From Microbulbifer variabilis ATCC 700307 (GTDB lineage: Bacteria > Pseudomonadota > Gammaproteobacteria > Pseudomonadales > Cellvibrionaceae): a DNA stretch of 64,000 nucleotides. The position numbers and the translations under genes are program-made. The notes under the pieces are model-generated. The model was not told the origin of the DNA and made no database searches. It worked only from the letters and a program-made list of their open reading frames with translations. Of the stretch, positions 1 to 8,293 are shown piece by piece; the first letter of the stretch is position 1, and the number at the start of each line of letters is the position of its first letter. The stretch covers positions 1 through 64,000 of the forward strand of contig NZ_AQYJ01000026.1 of assembly GCF_000380565.1 (NCBI RefSeq), written 5' to 3'.

Positions 1-1636
1 CTTGATGGCGATCGGCTTTAGTAGTGCGCGTTGGGTTACTAACCTCTGCTTTCCTTGGATGTGAAAATATTTCTTTGCTGCCAAAGTCTCTACTATCGCC
101 CTTAATTGCCATCACTAGGACGCGGCGATATTTTCTTTCTCTAGTTCTTACCCATTCATACACCGCGCCGCTGGTAGTACCATCAGAGGAATCGATACTG
201 ACTGCAGATGCGTAAATCTCACCAAAGCGCTCATGCTTGAAGCCTTGGAAAACTAACTTGTCCAAGGCATCCCAGCAGCTATCGCGCTTATCTACCGTGT
301 CGCCATCAATTTCGCCCCAGTACATTTGCCAGCTTTCTTCATTGCGACCAAATGCGCGGATAGTGATGGCGAGGCGGTCATGCTGAACATCAATACCGAC
401 AGTAACCAGCAACCCACCAGCCGGACAAAATAGCTCTGGATAGTCTTCCGCAGTTTCTTGCAGTTTTTCATGATCCAGCAACCGGTTGGCCGCATATTTA
501 TAGGGCCTGCCTAACTTGTTGTTTTGGAACACGATGCGTGCAGATTCATCGCCGCTTTTGGCTTCGTGTTCGGCTTCCAAGAAATCCCTGACGACCTCCG
601 CCAAGCCAGTACCCGGGATACACACATAAAGCTCTGATAGCTCCATAAAGGTTTCTATCGGTTCGATTTCATCCTCTGCAAAGTCCTCGCCGCATTGGGT
701 TTTGAACCAGCCGGCAAAGTCATCGCCGTTTTCCCGCGCGGTTTTACAGGTCTGCAGGATATTGGCCTGGCGGCGGTAGTCATCCCAGGCACTACCACAT
801 TTAGGACAGGTATAAACGGCGGTTTCTGGCTGATTCAGGCCGAATACCGGGTGCGGTGTGCCGCCCTCTTTCTCCAACCAACTAACGTTTTCCCAGTCCA
901 GTACATGGGACTCACCACAGTCGTGACAGGTAACCGGTAGCACGCGCATTGTGCCGAGCTTGGTGTAGTGCTCCACTTGGGAAAGATCAGCAACCGCCGG
1001 CGTGCCGCCAATAATCAATTTCTTATTGCGCATCCGTTTTAGGCGTTCGCGCAGGTGGCGAATGGAATCGCCCTGATCACCGACGTCTTTGTTAGTATCG
1101 TCGGGCTCTTCTACATAACCACGCTTGGCAGTGGTGGATTTAACATTAGAGACGGAATTAGAACCCACAGTACGCACTTCCCCGCCAGGGAATACTTTTC
1201 TGGTAGATCTGTTCCCCAGCTTGCGACTGGTGGAGACATCAATCACACGCGCTACATTCGGTGAGCTCTCAACAATCTTCACGAACTTTTCGTCCATGAA
1301 GTTCTGGCCTTTTGAATCCTTCGGGAAAAGCATCAATACCCGCGCTGGATCTGTCAGTGCAACCTTGCAGATATCCGCCGCCAATAACACTGTCCAGCCA
1401 ATCTGTGCTGCCTTTTGCATTACGACCATCCATGACACCGTGCTATCCAGCGCGTGCATTACGCCCCAGAAGTAGGGAACGTATTCGACACGGTAATAGC
1501 CAGCGTTATCGCTATCTTCTGAGGGCAGTTTGATATTTTCCGGCAGCCACTCAATTAGCGGAATTTTAGGCTGCGGTATCCAATTTTTACGGACCTCCTC
1601 AACTAGCCGACAGAGGTTCGATCTCGTAACTACCAA
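1..1636 (-). CDS. Phage terminase large subunit, GpA family (3' end outside window)
   Basis: This is the DNA-packaging motor: an ATPase that drives DNA into the procapsid plus a nuclease that cuts it. The reverse-strand frame is open from inside terS to base 1. Early in the protein is WLPENIKLP, then a Walker-A-like region QKAAQIGWT. Two CxxC pairs (CHDC and CPKC) suggest a zinc knuckle in the middle. The nuclease domain opens with GIDVQHDR, typical of lambda GpA-type proteins. No ATG is visible at the front. A TTG at 1636 inside terS is one possible start, so the start is uncertain and overlap with terS is likely. The C-terminus is missing. Confidence 0.9.
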   Translation of the reverse strand, partial: MVVTRSNLCRLVEEVRKNWIPQPKIPLIEWLPENIKLPSEDSDNAGYYRVEYVPYFWGVMHALDSTVSWMVVMQKAAQIGWTVLLAADICKVALTDPARVLMLFPKDSKGQNFMDEKFVKIVESSPNVARVIDVSTSRKLGNRSTRKVFPGGEVRTVGSNSVSNVKSTTAKRGYVEEPDDTNKDVGDQGDSIRHLRERLKRMRNKKLIIGGTPAVADLSQVEHYTKLGTMRVLPVTCHDCGESHVLDWENVSWLEKEGGTPHPVFGLNQPETAVYTCPKCGSAWDDYRRQANILQTCKTARENGDDFAGWFKTQCGEDFAEDEIEPIETFMELSELYVCIPGTGLAEVVRDFLEAEHEAKSGDESARIVFQNNKLGRPYKYAANRLLDHEKLQETAEDYPELFCPAGGLLVTVGIDVQHDRLAITIRAFGRNEESWQMYWGEIDGDTVDKRDSCWDALDKLVFQGFKHERFGEIYASAVSIDSSDGTTSGAVYEWVRTRERKYRRVLVMAIKGDSRDFGSKEIFSHPRKAEVSNPTRTTKADRHQ

Positions 1637-2087
1637 TAGCTCTGAGGGCAGCGTTAATGTTTGGCTGTAGGGGGTCACGGTCGATGGTAATGGCATACTG
1701 GCTCTCTATCGCAATAATTATGTTTTCGCACGCCCCTAAAAATTCATTTTTTCCAACTTTGGTCCACTCCACCATTCCTTGGCGGACAGACTCGATATCA
1801 AGTATCAACTTATCTTCCCGGTAAAACTCACGCCTCATTTTCTCCGCACTGAGTCTTGCCTTATCTGCATCGGCCAAATCCTTTTCTTTACGGGCATCAT
1901 TTATCTGACGGCCTGCTGCTTCAACCCGCAGCCTTTCACAGTACTCTTGAAGCCAAATACCAAAGCTGGCACCTTTCGTTAGCACCCCAGCCTGCACATG
2001 CTTGGCAATCGCCGGCTGTGAGGTACCCACCAAGCGAGCAAAACCAGACTGAGTGGCCTTATCATCCAGTGATAGGTTGTCAGCCAA
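1599..2087 (-). CDS. Phage terminase small subunit, Nu1-like
   Basis: The 162-residue protein has an N-terminal helix-turn-helix (about residues 10-40, TQSGFARLVGTSQPAIAKHV) followed by a charged helical stretch (about 60-95) and a C-terminal part that would contact TerL. This is the layout of lambda Nu1-type small terminases, which recognise the packaging site. The first codon is TTG at 2087, preceded by a G-rich stretch; no better start is visible. It lies directly before and overlaps the large subunit, as in lambdoid phages. Confidence 0.85.
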   Translation of the reverse strand: MADNLSLDDKATQSGFARLVGTSQPAIAKHVQAGVLTKGASFGIWLQEYCERLRVEAAGRQINDARKEKDLADADKARLSAEKMRREFYREDKLILDIESVRQGMVEWTKVGKNEFLGACENIIIAIESQYAITIDRDPLQPNINAALRAIGSYEIEPLSAS

Positions 2088-2184
2088 GGTATAACCCCCT
2101 ACGAAATTTCAGATAGCTGTTAAAAAAACGGGGTCCGAATTACCCGTGCGCCGGATTTCTCAGGAGGACCCATTGAAGTGTAAT

Positions 2185-2922
2185 TCAGCGTCGCTTAGCG
2201 CTTGCCAGTGCGCGCTCCATCGCCTTTTCCAGCTCGATCGGAATGTACTTTCGGGCTATGCCTTCAGCAATTTGAAAGAATGGAAAACGCTTACGGTATT
2301 CTGGTTTCTTTTTAACGAAGACCAGGATGGGCCTAACCGATCTGCGCCGCTTGTACCCTACCCTTTGCCAGACTCCTAAGGTGCCCTCAATCTTTCCGAC
2401 AAAGTAACCCTTGGTTGCTCCTCGCTTGGATTTACTGCGCTGGCTATCGGTAGCGTTTTGCGTGGGGTCAGAGCTAGCACTAACCTGGGATAGGATCTTG
2501 CTGTAAGTGCCCGCGCTGATATTGCCGTGCTTATTCAGCTTTGCCCCCTCACCGGGAACAACATACATCCCAGCAGGTAGCAGGCCAGCAAAGCGCAGCG
2601 CCCGCTCAAACCGTTTGTCATTACGGCTAGTGCCAAACACCGCCGGCGCCAGGTATTTACTCGGCGCCGTGCCTTTAGTGGCATGATCACGGATATAAAC
2701 TTTGGCACGACCAGAGAGCTTGGTCGCCTTTTCTATCAGAACTGAGTTCAGGGTTAACTTCACTGGGTTCATAAAAACCCGGCCCATTGCAGAACGCTCT
2801 TCCCCTCGAATCCTAAAGGCCACATTGTTCAAGGCTACAGAGCCAGCATAAGGCAGCTGACGCTGTAACTCGGCAGATGCACTATCAAACGCTGAAGTAT
2901 CAATGCTGACATTAACCGTCAT
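2185..2922 (-). CDS. Phage protein, likely structural (tail or neck)
   Basis: The protein has 245 residues and a strongly basic C-terminal half (KRRRSVRPILVFVKKKPEYRKR). Its start overlaps the stop of the holin gene by 4 bases (ATGA), so it is co-translated with the lysis genes and precedes terS. Size, basic character and place suggest a minor tail or tail-completion protein, but I do not recognise a specific family. The function is an inference from position only. Confidence 0.6.
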   Translation of the reverse strand: MTVNVSIDTSAFDSASAELQRQLPYAGSVALNNVAFRIRGEERSAMGRVFMNPVKLTLNSVLIEKATKLSGRAKVYIRDHATKGTAPSKYLAPAVFGTSRNDKRFERALRFAGLLPAGMYVVPGEGAKLNKHGNISAGTYSKILSQVSASSDPTQNATDSQRSKSKRGATKGYFVGKIEGTLGVWQRVGYKRRRSVRPILVFVKKKPEYRKRFPFFQIAEGIARKYIPIELEKAMERALASAKRR

Positions 2923-3125
2923 GAGTCTTCACCCTGCTGCTGCTCTTGCAGCTTCAAGCGCTTGTGGTTGTAATACCAATTAACCACCAGACCAACCGCA
3001 GCGATCAGTACACCCGCAAGCCCAAGCCAGTTGTTTGCAAGCCAACCCGCAAAAGTTCCCGCACCAATGGCAGTCATATAGCCAGCCTTATCCGCTATTT
3101 CTCTCAGAGCATCCTGAAGTGTCAT
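2919..3125 (-). CDS. Phage holin, small HP1-like
   Basis: The 68-residue protein has two hydrophobic segments (about residues 17-33 and 34-52) and a charged, Gln-rich tail. This matches small class II holins such as the HP1 family, which form inner-membrane lesions that let the endolysin out. It overlaps the upstream holin-like gene by 4 bases and the downstream gene by 4 bases, so the lysis genes are translationally coupled. The exact family is uncertain; the membrane topology is clear. Confidence 0.7.
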   Translation of the reverse strand: MTLQDALREIADKAGYMTAIGAGTFAGWLANNWLGLAGVLIAAVGLVVNWYYNHKRLKLQEQQQGEDS

Positions 3126-3490
3126 GACTGCTTCCAGGCAATAGCTGCCTTCTCAACGCTGCGCCCCACGACATAACCACCGAGGCCGATTTTTACGATT
3201 TCCAGAAGGGCGAGAGTCTGGTCCTCGCTGAGGTTTGGTGCCGTCCACCCCAGCCAATGAAAGACAATCAGCCCCACGAACGTAAGCATTGTTACTGGCC
3301 GCCAGTTTCTTTGTAGCCATGATTCTCCCCCTGCTTCAGCAGTGATTATCTGGGTTGCCGCTTTCAGCTCCTCCAGGTCCATTGAGATTAACTTTGAATC
3401 CACCTGTGCCTTTAAGCGATTAGCTTCTGTCTTATCCGGGAATGCCTTGTCAATGACCTTGCCGATTAATTCGGAAATAGCAGAAATCAT
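3122..3490 (-). CDS. Holin of three TM segments (GTA-holin type)
   Basis: I chose the ATG at 3490 because GGAG lies 7 bases before it; the frame extends a little further up without a better start. The 122-residue protein has an amphipathic N-terminus (GKVIDKAFPDKTEANRLKAQ) and a tryptophan-rich junction (WLQRNWRPVTML). Hydrophobic segments follow near residues 65-82 and 95-112. This pattern fits the 3TM holin family found in prophages and gene transfer agents. Together with the next small gene it would permeabilise the inner membrane at lysis. Confidence 0.75.
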   Translation of the reverse strand: MISAISELIGKVIDKAFPDKTEANRLKAQVDSKLISMDLEELKAATQIITAEAGGESWLQRNWRPVTMLTFVGLIVFHWLGWTAPNLSEDQTLALLEIVKIGLGGYVVGRSVEKAAIAWKQS

Positions 3491-3762
3491 TAGTAGCTCC
3501 AAAGTGAGATATTTAGTGCGCAAAACACAAGGCTATATAGGAGTATAAAACTCTATGGTCAGACCGGATTTTAGTCACGGAAAGACAAACTTTGGGGTTT
3601 GCTAGCAACACAGCGGTCTTGACCGGTAACCACCGAATTCAGTCTAATTCTGCCCCCTTTAGCTTAAGCTCAGAGCAGTACCCACTTATAAACCGGACTT
3701 GTGGTTTGAAGAACTTAAGCCAATTCCAACTAGCTATTGAGAAACAAAAATTAGGAATAACT

Positions 3763-4080
3763 ATGATTTACACCTTCAGGAAATACTTCGTATTTTTTAT
3801 TTTGTTAGTTGCGAGTTCTTCTGCAATCTCAGCTGATCATTTTATAAAAGGTACAATGAACTATATGGCAAGTACCTGAACCTCGCTACTGATTAGATTG
3901 GACACTGGGGTCCCAGCTAATTGCGCCAGTACAGCTCACAACTTGATGAAAATCAATAAAGAAGATTCAGTAATGATCTCAGTGGCCCTAGCTTCTTGGG
4001 CGAGCGGTAAAAGAGAAATAACTGTATACACTGATGCTGACGGGTCATGCACCATCTATCAACTCGATCCACAGTACTGA
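3763..4080 (+). pseudogene. Small secreted protein gene with in-frame TGA
   Basis: Reading from ATG 3763 (AGGAA seven bases upstream) gives a signal peptide, MIYTFRKYFVFFILLVASSS to ISA, then a mature start. A TGA at 3877-3879 interrupts the frame. The same frame continues to 4080 with TSLLIRLDTGVPANC to a C-terminal GSCTIYQLDPQY. Cysteine placement and the ALASWASGKREITVYTD segment resemble the secreted proteins at 4468 and 58352. The stop sits where a Trp (TGG) would fit, so a single-base nonsense change is the simplest reading. It lies on the opposite strand to the lysis genes, as a cargo gene would. Confidence 0.7.
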
Positions 4081-4109
4081 AGGGCCAAAGCACAACTAGC
4101 GCATAGTAG

Positions 4110-4290
4110 CTAAATAGTGAAGCCGATATAGGCGTATTGGTCCAAACAGCGATAACCGGAATTAATCACAATCGGCCTATTGAACTGCTCCCTGACTTTT
4201 ATCAAGCTGAGCAGCGTGTCATTCGAAAGTGGATCTTCCTGCAACAACGGCTGGACAACTCCTCCTTTAATTAGTCGCTTTAAAACAAGG
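4110..4290 (-). pseudogene. Truncated M15A-type endolysin remnant
   Basis: The translated piece NDTLLSLIKVREQF...VINSGYRC lines up with DETLRRLIRVRERL...IISSGYRC of the intact endolysin at 5381-5758. After GYRC the similarity ends and a stop follows, so the catalytic histidine and aspartate region is absent. The same terminator hairpin stands just upstream of both copies, showing that a block was duplicated. It is not expected to be active. Confidence 0.65.
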
Positions 4291-4303
4291 GGGTACCAGA
4301 TAC

Positions 4304-4327
4304 AAAAAAGCCCGCACAAAGCGGGCT
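4304..4327 (-). terminator. Rho-independent terminator (copy 1)
   Basis: On the minus strand a 7-bp stem AGCCCGC/GCGGGCT with a five-base loop is followed by six T. An identical hairpin lies at 5774-5797. It would end transcripts from the 4468-4800 gene. Confidence 0.8.
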
Positions 4328-4467
4328 CGAAAATGATTAAGGATACAAAAGTTCGTAATCAGAGCGATTTAAACTTTTATTACTCTCCCCAAAACTAGGC
4401 TTTTACTATTTACCCAAAGCTTCACTGGCAAAAGTCAGACCGAATATAGGGCAGAATCGTTTACCCC

Positions 4468-4800
4468 TCAGAAATCTATAATTAGGCGATTAATAAAACA
4501 GTTTGGCTGGGAACCGTCAAAATTAATCCTGACTTGCTTATTGGCCATAGCAGCAGAAAGCGCAGCACTATAAATCTTTTCAGACCCTTCTTGTGTGACA
4601 CCACTCTCACCGACGCTTACATAGTGATATTTTGGCGAACTTTGGCCGGGGCAGTCAGAGCTTTCATTCTCAAAATACAAAACAAAATTACCATCTGCTA
4701 AAGGATAAACTGCCTTTATTTTAGATGTATGCCAGTAAAATTCTGCATTGCAGATGGCGGGCAGCAAAAAACCACACAATAATAGAAGAATTTGTTTCAC
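4468..4800 (-). CDS. Small secreted protein of unknown function
   Basis: The 110-residue protein starts with a clear signal peptide (MKQILLLLCGFLLPAICNA, cut after about residue 19). The mature domain of about 90 residues has two cysteines that could form a disulfide, and an ALSAAMANKQVRINFDGSQP segment. That segment recalls the broken gene at 3763-4080 and the protein at 58352. I do not recognise a named family. It lies in the AT-rich cargo part of the prophage and probably acts in the periplasm or outside the cell. Confidence 0.65.
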   Translation of the reverse strand: MKQILLLLCGFLLPAICNAEFYWHTSKIKAVYPLADGNFVLYFENESSDCPGQSSPKYHYVSVGESGVTQEGSEKIYSAALSAAMANKQVRINFDGSQPNCFINRLIIDF

Positions 4801-5380
4801 CTTATATCCTCTTTAGAAATTTATTTACAGCTTAAAAATAAAATTTTTCGCTCTTTAAATTTGATCTGGTAGAACTTACCCTCAAGCCAGCCATCACAAA
4901 AAACACCATGGACTCAACCGCTAATCCCACCATCTGTAGTTAGCGTAGATGCTTAGTTGGAAGCTATCTTACATAAAAGCTACTATTCAAATTTCCGTAT
5001 TGGTTAGAACGCAGCAATACATCAATTTGATTTCCCCAATTGATTGCTCTTTCTAAAATAACCTAGGAAACTACGCAATATCAGATCTGCCTATCCCTTC
5101 AAATGAGCAAAAACCCTGCCCTAGCTCTTATCTTACTGGGGCAGTGTCGCAGCGCAGTATACTTTGGCCTTGGCGCAAATCAACACCTCACTCACCCATA
5201 TCGCGGACTAGCCCCCTGAGCTCCAGGCTTAGAAATACAGCATGTTATGGTTTCTGTACAATCGTGACACACGAGCTCCAGGATCCTAAGGACTTGCTAG
5301 CCACTAGGATTTTGATCAATCGTCCATAGCTAATGAGCTACTGTAAGGCCTACGAGGTAGATTTGATATGGTTGCAAACA
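4801..5380. other. Non-coding stretch, no gene seen
   Basis: About 580 bases without a convincing gene. The only clear signal is the minus-strand terminator at 5111-5144. Confidence 0.5.
5111..5144 (-). terminator. Terminator downstream of endolysin
   Basis: On the minus strand a 9-bp stem (CTGCCCCAG with CTAGGGCAG, one G-T pair) and an 11-base loop are followed by GGTTTTTG. It lies about 240 bases after the endolysin stop. Confidence 0.65.
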
Positions 5381-5758
5381 TTAGTAGCTCCACACCGTAG
5401 GGCGCGCACGCTCGCCAGGAATAGAATCAAGGTCATCCAAGTGGATAAACCGCCTTTTGATCGGCCCTTTCTGCTTCACGCCTATACCGGTGAAACCCTC
5501 CTCTAAGGCAATTTTCATAAGCTTGTGCGCCCCGCTCGCAGCCACAGAAACATCAACAGCCTGCCCGGTGGCATGAGTCATGGTCGCATTTATTCGTTTG
5601 TTATGAGCTGGGCAACGGTAGCCAGAGCTGATAATCATTGGCTTGCCCAAACGCTCTCTAACCCGGATTAAACGTCTGAGTGTTTCATCTTCGAAATGAT
5701 ATTTGCCACAACACTGGCAGGCCAATTCCAACCCTGTGAAATAGTCATTATTGAACAT
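5381..5758 (-). CDS. Endolysin, peptidase M15A (D-Ala-D-Ala carboxypeptidase-like)
   Basis: The 125-residue protein starts at ATG 5758, where family similarity begins (FTGLELACQCCGKY). Core motifs of M15A peptidases are present: SSGYRCPAHNKRI, then HATGQAVDVSV, which holds metal-binding His and Asp, and a C-terminal FIHLDDL with the last His. These zinc enzymes cut peptidoglycan cross-links, and in phages they act as the lysin released by the holins at 3122 and 2919. A decayed copy lies at 4110-4290. The gene is set off from its neighbours by terminators on both sides. Confidence 0.88.
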   Translation of the reverse strand: MFNNDYFTGLELACQCCGKYHFEDETLRRLIRVRERLGKPMIISSGYRCPAHNKRINATMTHATGQAVDVSVAASGAHKLMKIALEEGFTGIGVKQKGPIKRRFIHLDDLDSIPGERARPTVWSY

Positions 5759-5773
5759 TAAATTACCAGAAAT

Positions 5774-5797
5774 AAAAAAGCCCGCACAAAGCGGGCT
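5774..5797 (-). terminator. Rho-independent terminator (copy 2)
   Basis: Same AGCCCGC/GCGGGCT stem and T6 tract as at 4304-4327. It stands between the 5936-6787 gene and the endolysin, about 140 bases after the stop of the former. Confidence 0.8.
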
Positions 5798-5935
5798 TAT
5801 AGATATGTAAGACATCTAGTACATATATTTTCAAATGCTGATATTCAGGGTTATGACAAATTAATAGAGGCTAGAACCCAGGATCCACAAAACTTATCAG
5901 CTAAAAATTAAGTCATTTTCTATCTTTAATACCTA

Positions 5936-6787
5936 TCAACAAGACACAGATTTCGCCGTACAAACCATATCATTACCACTTGTCTCACATGAAACCTCAA
6001 CATTCTCACAATTGAGGATCGGCGGGAGATAAATCCCCTGCCGCTCTAAAGCTTCTGCAAATTGTTGAATAGCATCTTTTGACTCAAAAATCCAGATACC
6101 AGCAAAGCTAGACTTCGAATCACTAACTGTATTGTTATCTGCATCTATACCAGTTCCCTCTAAATATTCGAATGAAACTTCAACATTTCCGTCATCGGAG
6201 TCAACTCCGCTTATTTTATAAAGAGCACTAGATCCATCTTCAAATTTTACCGTAACAACAACATTTACATTTACCACCTTACCTAAAAGTGAAACTACCG
6301 CTCCAGAATAAGCACTAAATTTTTCAAATAAATCCAAATCATTATAAATAACATCTCCCACATCATTTATTGTCTTTGTGCTACCACTAAGGTCCCACGC
6401 GCTATCTGCAATATCCTTTGGGATATGCACAACCCCAGCAGAGCTAGCAACAAAGTTCAATAAATTGCTACGCAAAATTAGCATATCATCGAATTGAGCC
6501 TTGACCTCTGGATCAACCGTCGTTGGCTGAGCTATCGCCCCAATGATCTCAAAGTTCTCTATCTGCGTCATCCCGACATAGGCTTTTATAACTCCCTTGT
6601 CCACATCAACAATATGAAATCGTCGATTAATATTCTGGGACGCCTTCTGATCAGCCAAGCGAGAAAAGCTCAAGCAATTATTACATGTATATATATTAGG
6701 CTCTAAAAGAGACTGCGCATGCGAAAACGACGAAAAACATAAAAAAATAGAAACAACAAATAAAACCCCAACAACTCTTTCTTTCAT
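5936..6787 (-). CDS. Exported protein of unknown function
   Basis: From ATG 6787 the protein has 283 residues and opens with a signal peptide (MKERVVGVLFVVSIFLCFSS to SHA). Next comes a CNNC pair, and a cluster of cysteines at the extreme C-terminus (CENVEVSCE, VCTAKSVSC) suggests a disulfide-knotted end. The middle is beta-rich and acidic. An upstream Met at 6802 is possible, but the later start gives a normal basic n-region. I recognise no family. Base composition is more AT-rich than the phage core genes, which fits a cargo gene. Confidence 0.65.
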   Translation of the reverse strand: MKERVVGVLFVVSIFLCFSSFSHAQSLLEPNIYTCNNCLSFSRLADQKASQNINRRFHIVDVDKGVIKAYVGMTQIENFEIIGAIAQPTTVDPEVKAQFDDMLILRSNLLNFVASSAGVVHIPKDIADSAWDLSGSTKTINDVGDVIYNDLDLFEKFSAYSGAVVSLLGKVVNVNVVVTVKFEDGSSALYKISGVDSDDGNVEVSFEYLEGTGIDADNNTVSDSKSSFAGIWIFESKDAIQQFAEALERQGIYLPPILNCENVEVSCETSGNDMVCTAKSVSC

Positions 6788-7307
6788 CACAACAATATCC
6801 ATTTATAAGTGAAACAAAAATACATCCAAAACAAATACTATCATGTAAACGTTAAACCTAATAAAGATCGACCATCAATTATAAAAAAACTCTGGCCCCA
6901 AAAGACATAACATTCAATATGTAACAAACTGTCTAATCTTAACACCCTGTCACAACTCAAAAAACAAAATATAAAACTAGAACCCATTAACTTTAATGCT
7001 TTATTTATGGAGACTAAATAAACACATTGGCCCACCCAAAAGTTCAAATCGTAATAGAAGCATGAACTTTACATCCCGAAACTTCATCTCAACAAGCCAA
7101 CTCCAACTATGAGAAATAGCCGTTCTGGATAATAAAGGCTCAAGAATTAAGCAAAAAAAGGCGTCCAAAAGAGCGCCATCAAGAACATTAACAAGAGATG
7201 AAAATAAAACCCCAGAAACGAAAAAACCCGGCTGGTGGAGCCAGGCTTCTGTTGCAAGCGGAAAAACCGCAGGCTAGAAAAAAAGTACCATCCTGGGTCA
7301 AAGTCTG
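6788..7307. other. AT-rich non-coding stretch
   Basis: About 520 bases between the exported-protein gene and the next phage gene. I see no convincing coding region; the terminator at 7221-7247 is the only clear signal. A promoter for the exported-protein gene is expected here, but I could not single one out in the AT-rich sequence. Confidence 0.5.
7221..7247 (-). terminator. Terminator of the replication block
   Basis: Minus strand: stem CCTGGCT/AGCCGGG (one G-T pair) around a CCACC loop, followed by six T. It stands 60 bases after the stop of the 7308-7970 gene. Confidence 0.75.
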
Positions 7308-7970
7308 TCAACCCACTTTTAGAAATTTTTCTTTGTAGCTCTCTACAACTTCAGAAACAGGCCCTAGAGCACGCGCTGGCAGTGGGTCCAAACGCCTCTG
7401 CAATTTTCTCCAAGTATTCTTCCATTCCAGATCCCAAGTTGATTTTTGACAACCTACAATCGTGCGGGCCTGCTTAACCTCCACCTTTCGACCATTCACA
7501 TCCCGCAGCGCACACGCACCAATACAAAACAGCGCCAACTGACTCACCTTTTCTCTCGGGTGCGGCTCCTCCCACTTGTCAAACTCAGACATCAAGTATT
7601 GCAATAGTGCCGCTCGCTCTTTGACTCTTGCGGCTGGCGGGGCGTAGGCGGCCATGCCCCAGCAGTATGCCAGTGGATCACTCACTCGCAGCTTGGCGAC
7701 TACATCTTGGATTAAACCCTTTTCACAGGCATCCATAACGCGGTTGCCGCTGTCCCTAGCCCCAGGGGTTTCTTTCGCAATTACTCTTGGTGCACTAACC
7801 CGGCAAATGACTTGGTTGGCCCTCCCCTGCATCTCTCCGCGAATTAAAATTTTTCGCCCCCTCCCAGCTGAGGAAACCGTACTTCTGCCGCCCATGGCCT
7901 CATAATCAAATGCAGCTGTGGAGCCGTCAAAGGCATCGTGCCACGCTTGTCTAGCACTATCGAATCTCAT
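7308..7970 (-). CDS. Phage protein, possible late regulator
   Basis: The protein has 220 residues from ATG 7970 (MRFDSARQAWHDAF); an ATG six codons upstream is also possible. It ends in a basic, tryptophan-containing helical region (STWDLEWKNTWRKLQRRL) that could bind nucleic acid. It is the last gene of the early minus-strand block, the place where many lambdoid phages keep a Q-type antiterminator. I cannot confirm that family from sequence alone, so the regulator idea rests on position. Confidence 0.6.
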   Translation of the reverse strand: MRFDSARQAWHDAFDGSTAAFDYEAMGGRSTVSSAGRGRKILIRGEMQGRANQVICRVSAPRVIAKETPGARDSGNRVMDACEKGLIQDVVAKLRVSDPLAYCWGMAAYAPPAARVKERAALLQYLMSEFDKWEEPHPREKVSQLALFCIGACALRDVNGRKVEVKQARTIVGCQKSTWDLEWKNTWRKLQRRLDPLPARALGPVSEVVESYKEKFLKVG

Positions 7971-8021
7971 GTCATGCTCCCCAAGCAATTTTCAAGCAAC
8001 CAAAACCAGCCAAGCACCCCA

Positions 8022-8267
8022 TCACGCAGCCTGCGGCATGCTCTCGTAATAATCCTGAAATCGCCTTTCGGCCGCGTGCAGATTGTCTCGGTGATACGTG
8101 CCCAGGTAATTTATATGGCCCTGGTTTATCCAAAATTGGGTAACCACCGTATTCGCAAAGACGACCTCCACGAGGTGAGCGTACTTGGTGCGGAATACGG
8201 CTAGGGGGCTGCTGGGGTTGGTTGTGGAAATCCTTTCGATGGCTTCTGGGATGGTGACTGTGCACAT
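8022..8267 (-). CDS. Small phage protein of unknown function
   Basis: I set the start at ATG 8267 because AGGAG lies nine bases before it. The 81-residue product (MCTVTIPEAIERI to YYESMPQAA) is soluble, mixed alpha/beta and without recognisable motifs. It sits between the replication gene and the 7308-7970 gene and is probably in the same transcript. Confidence 0.55.
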   Translation of the reverse strand: MCTVTIPEAIERISTTNPSSPLAVFRTKYAHLVEVVFANTVVTQFWINQGHINYLGTYHRDNLHAAERRFQDYYESMPQAA

Positions 8268-8293
8268 GATGAGCTCTCCTTGATGATTGAGTT

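Noticed and set aside
5144..5329. 61-residue plus-strand frame
   Set aside because: No ribosome site, low-complexity Ser/Arg content, and it begins beside a minus-strand terminator.
6841..7047. 68-residue minus-strand frame
   Set aside because: AT-rich region, hydrophobic by composition, no ribosome site and no family likeness.
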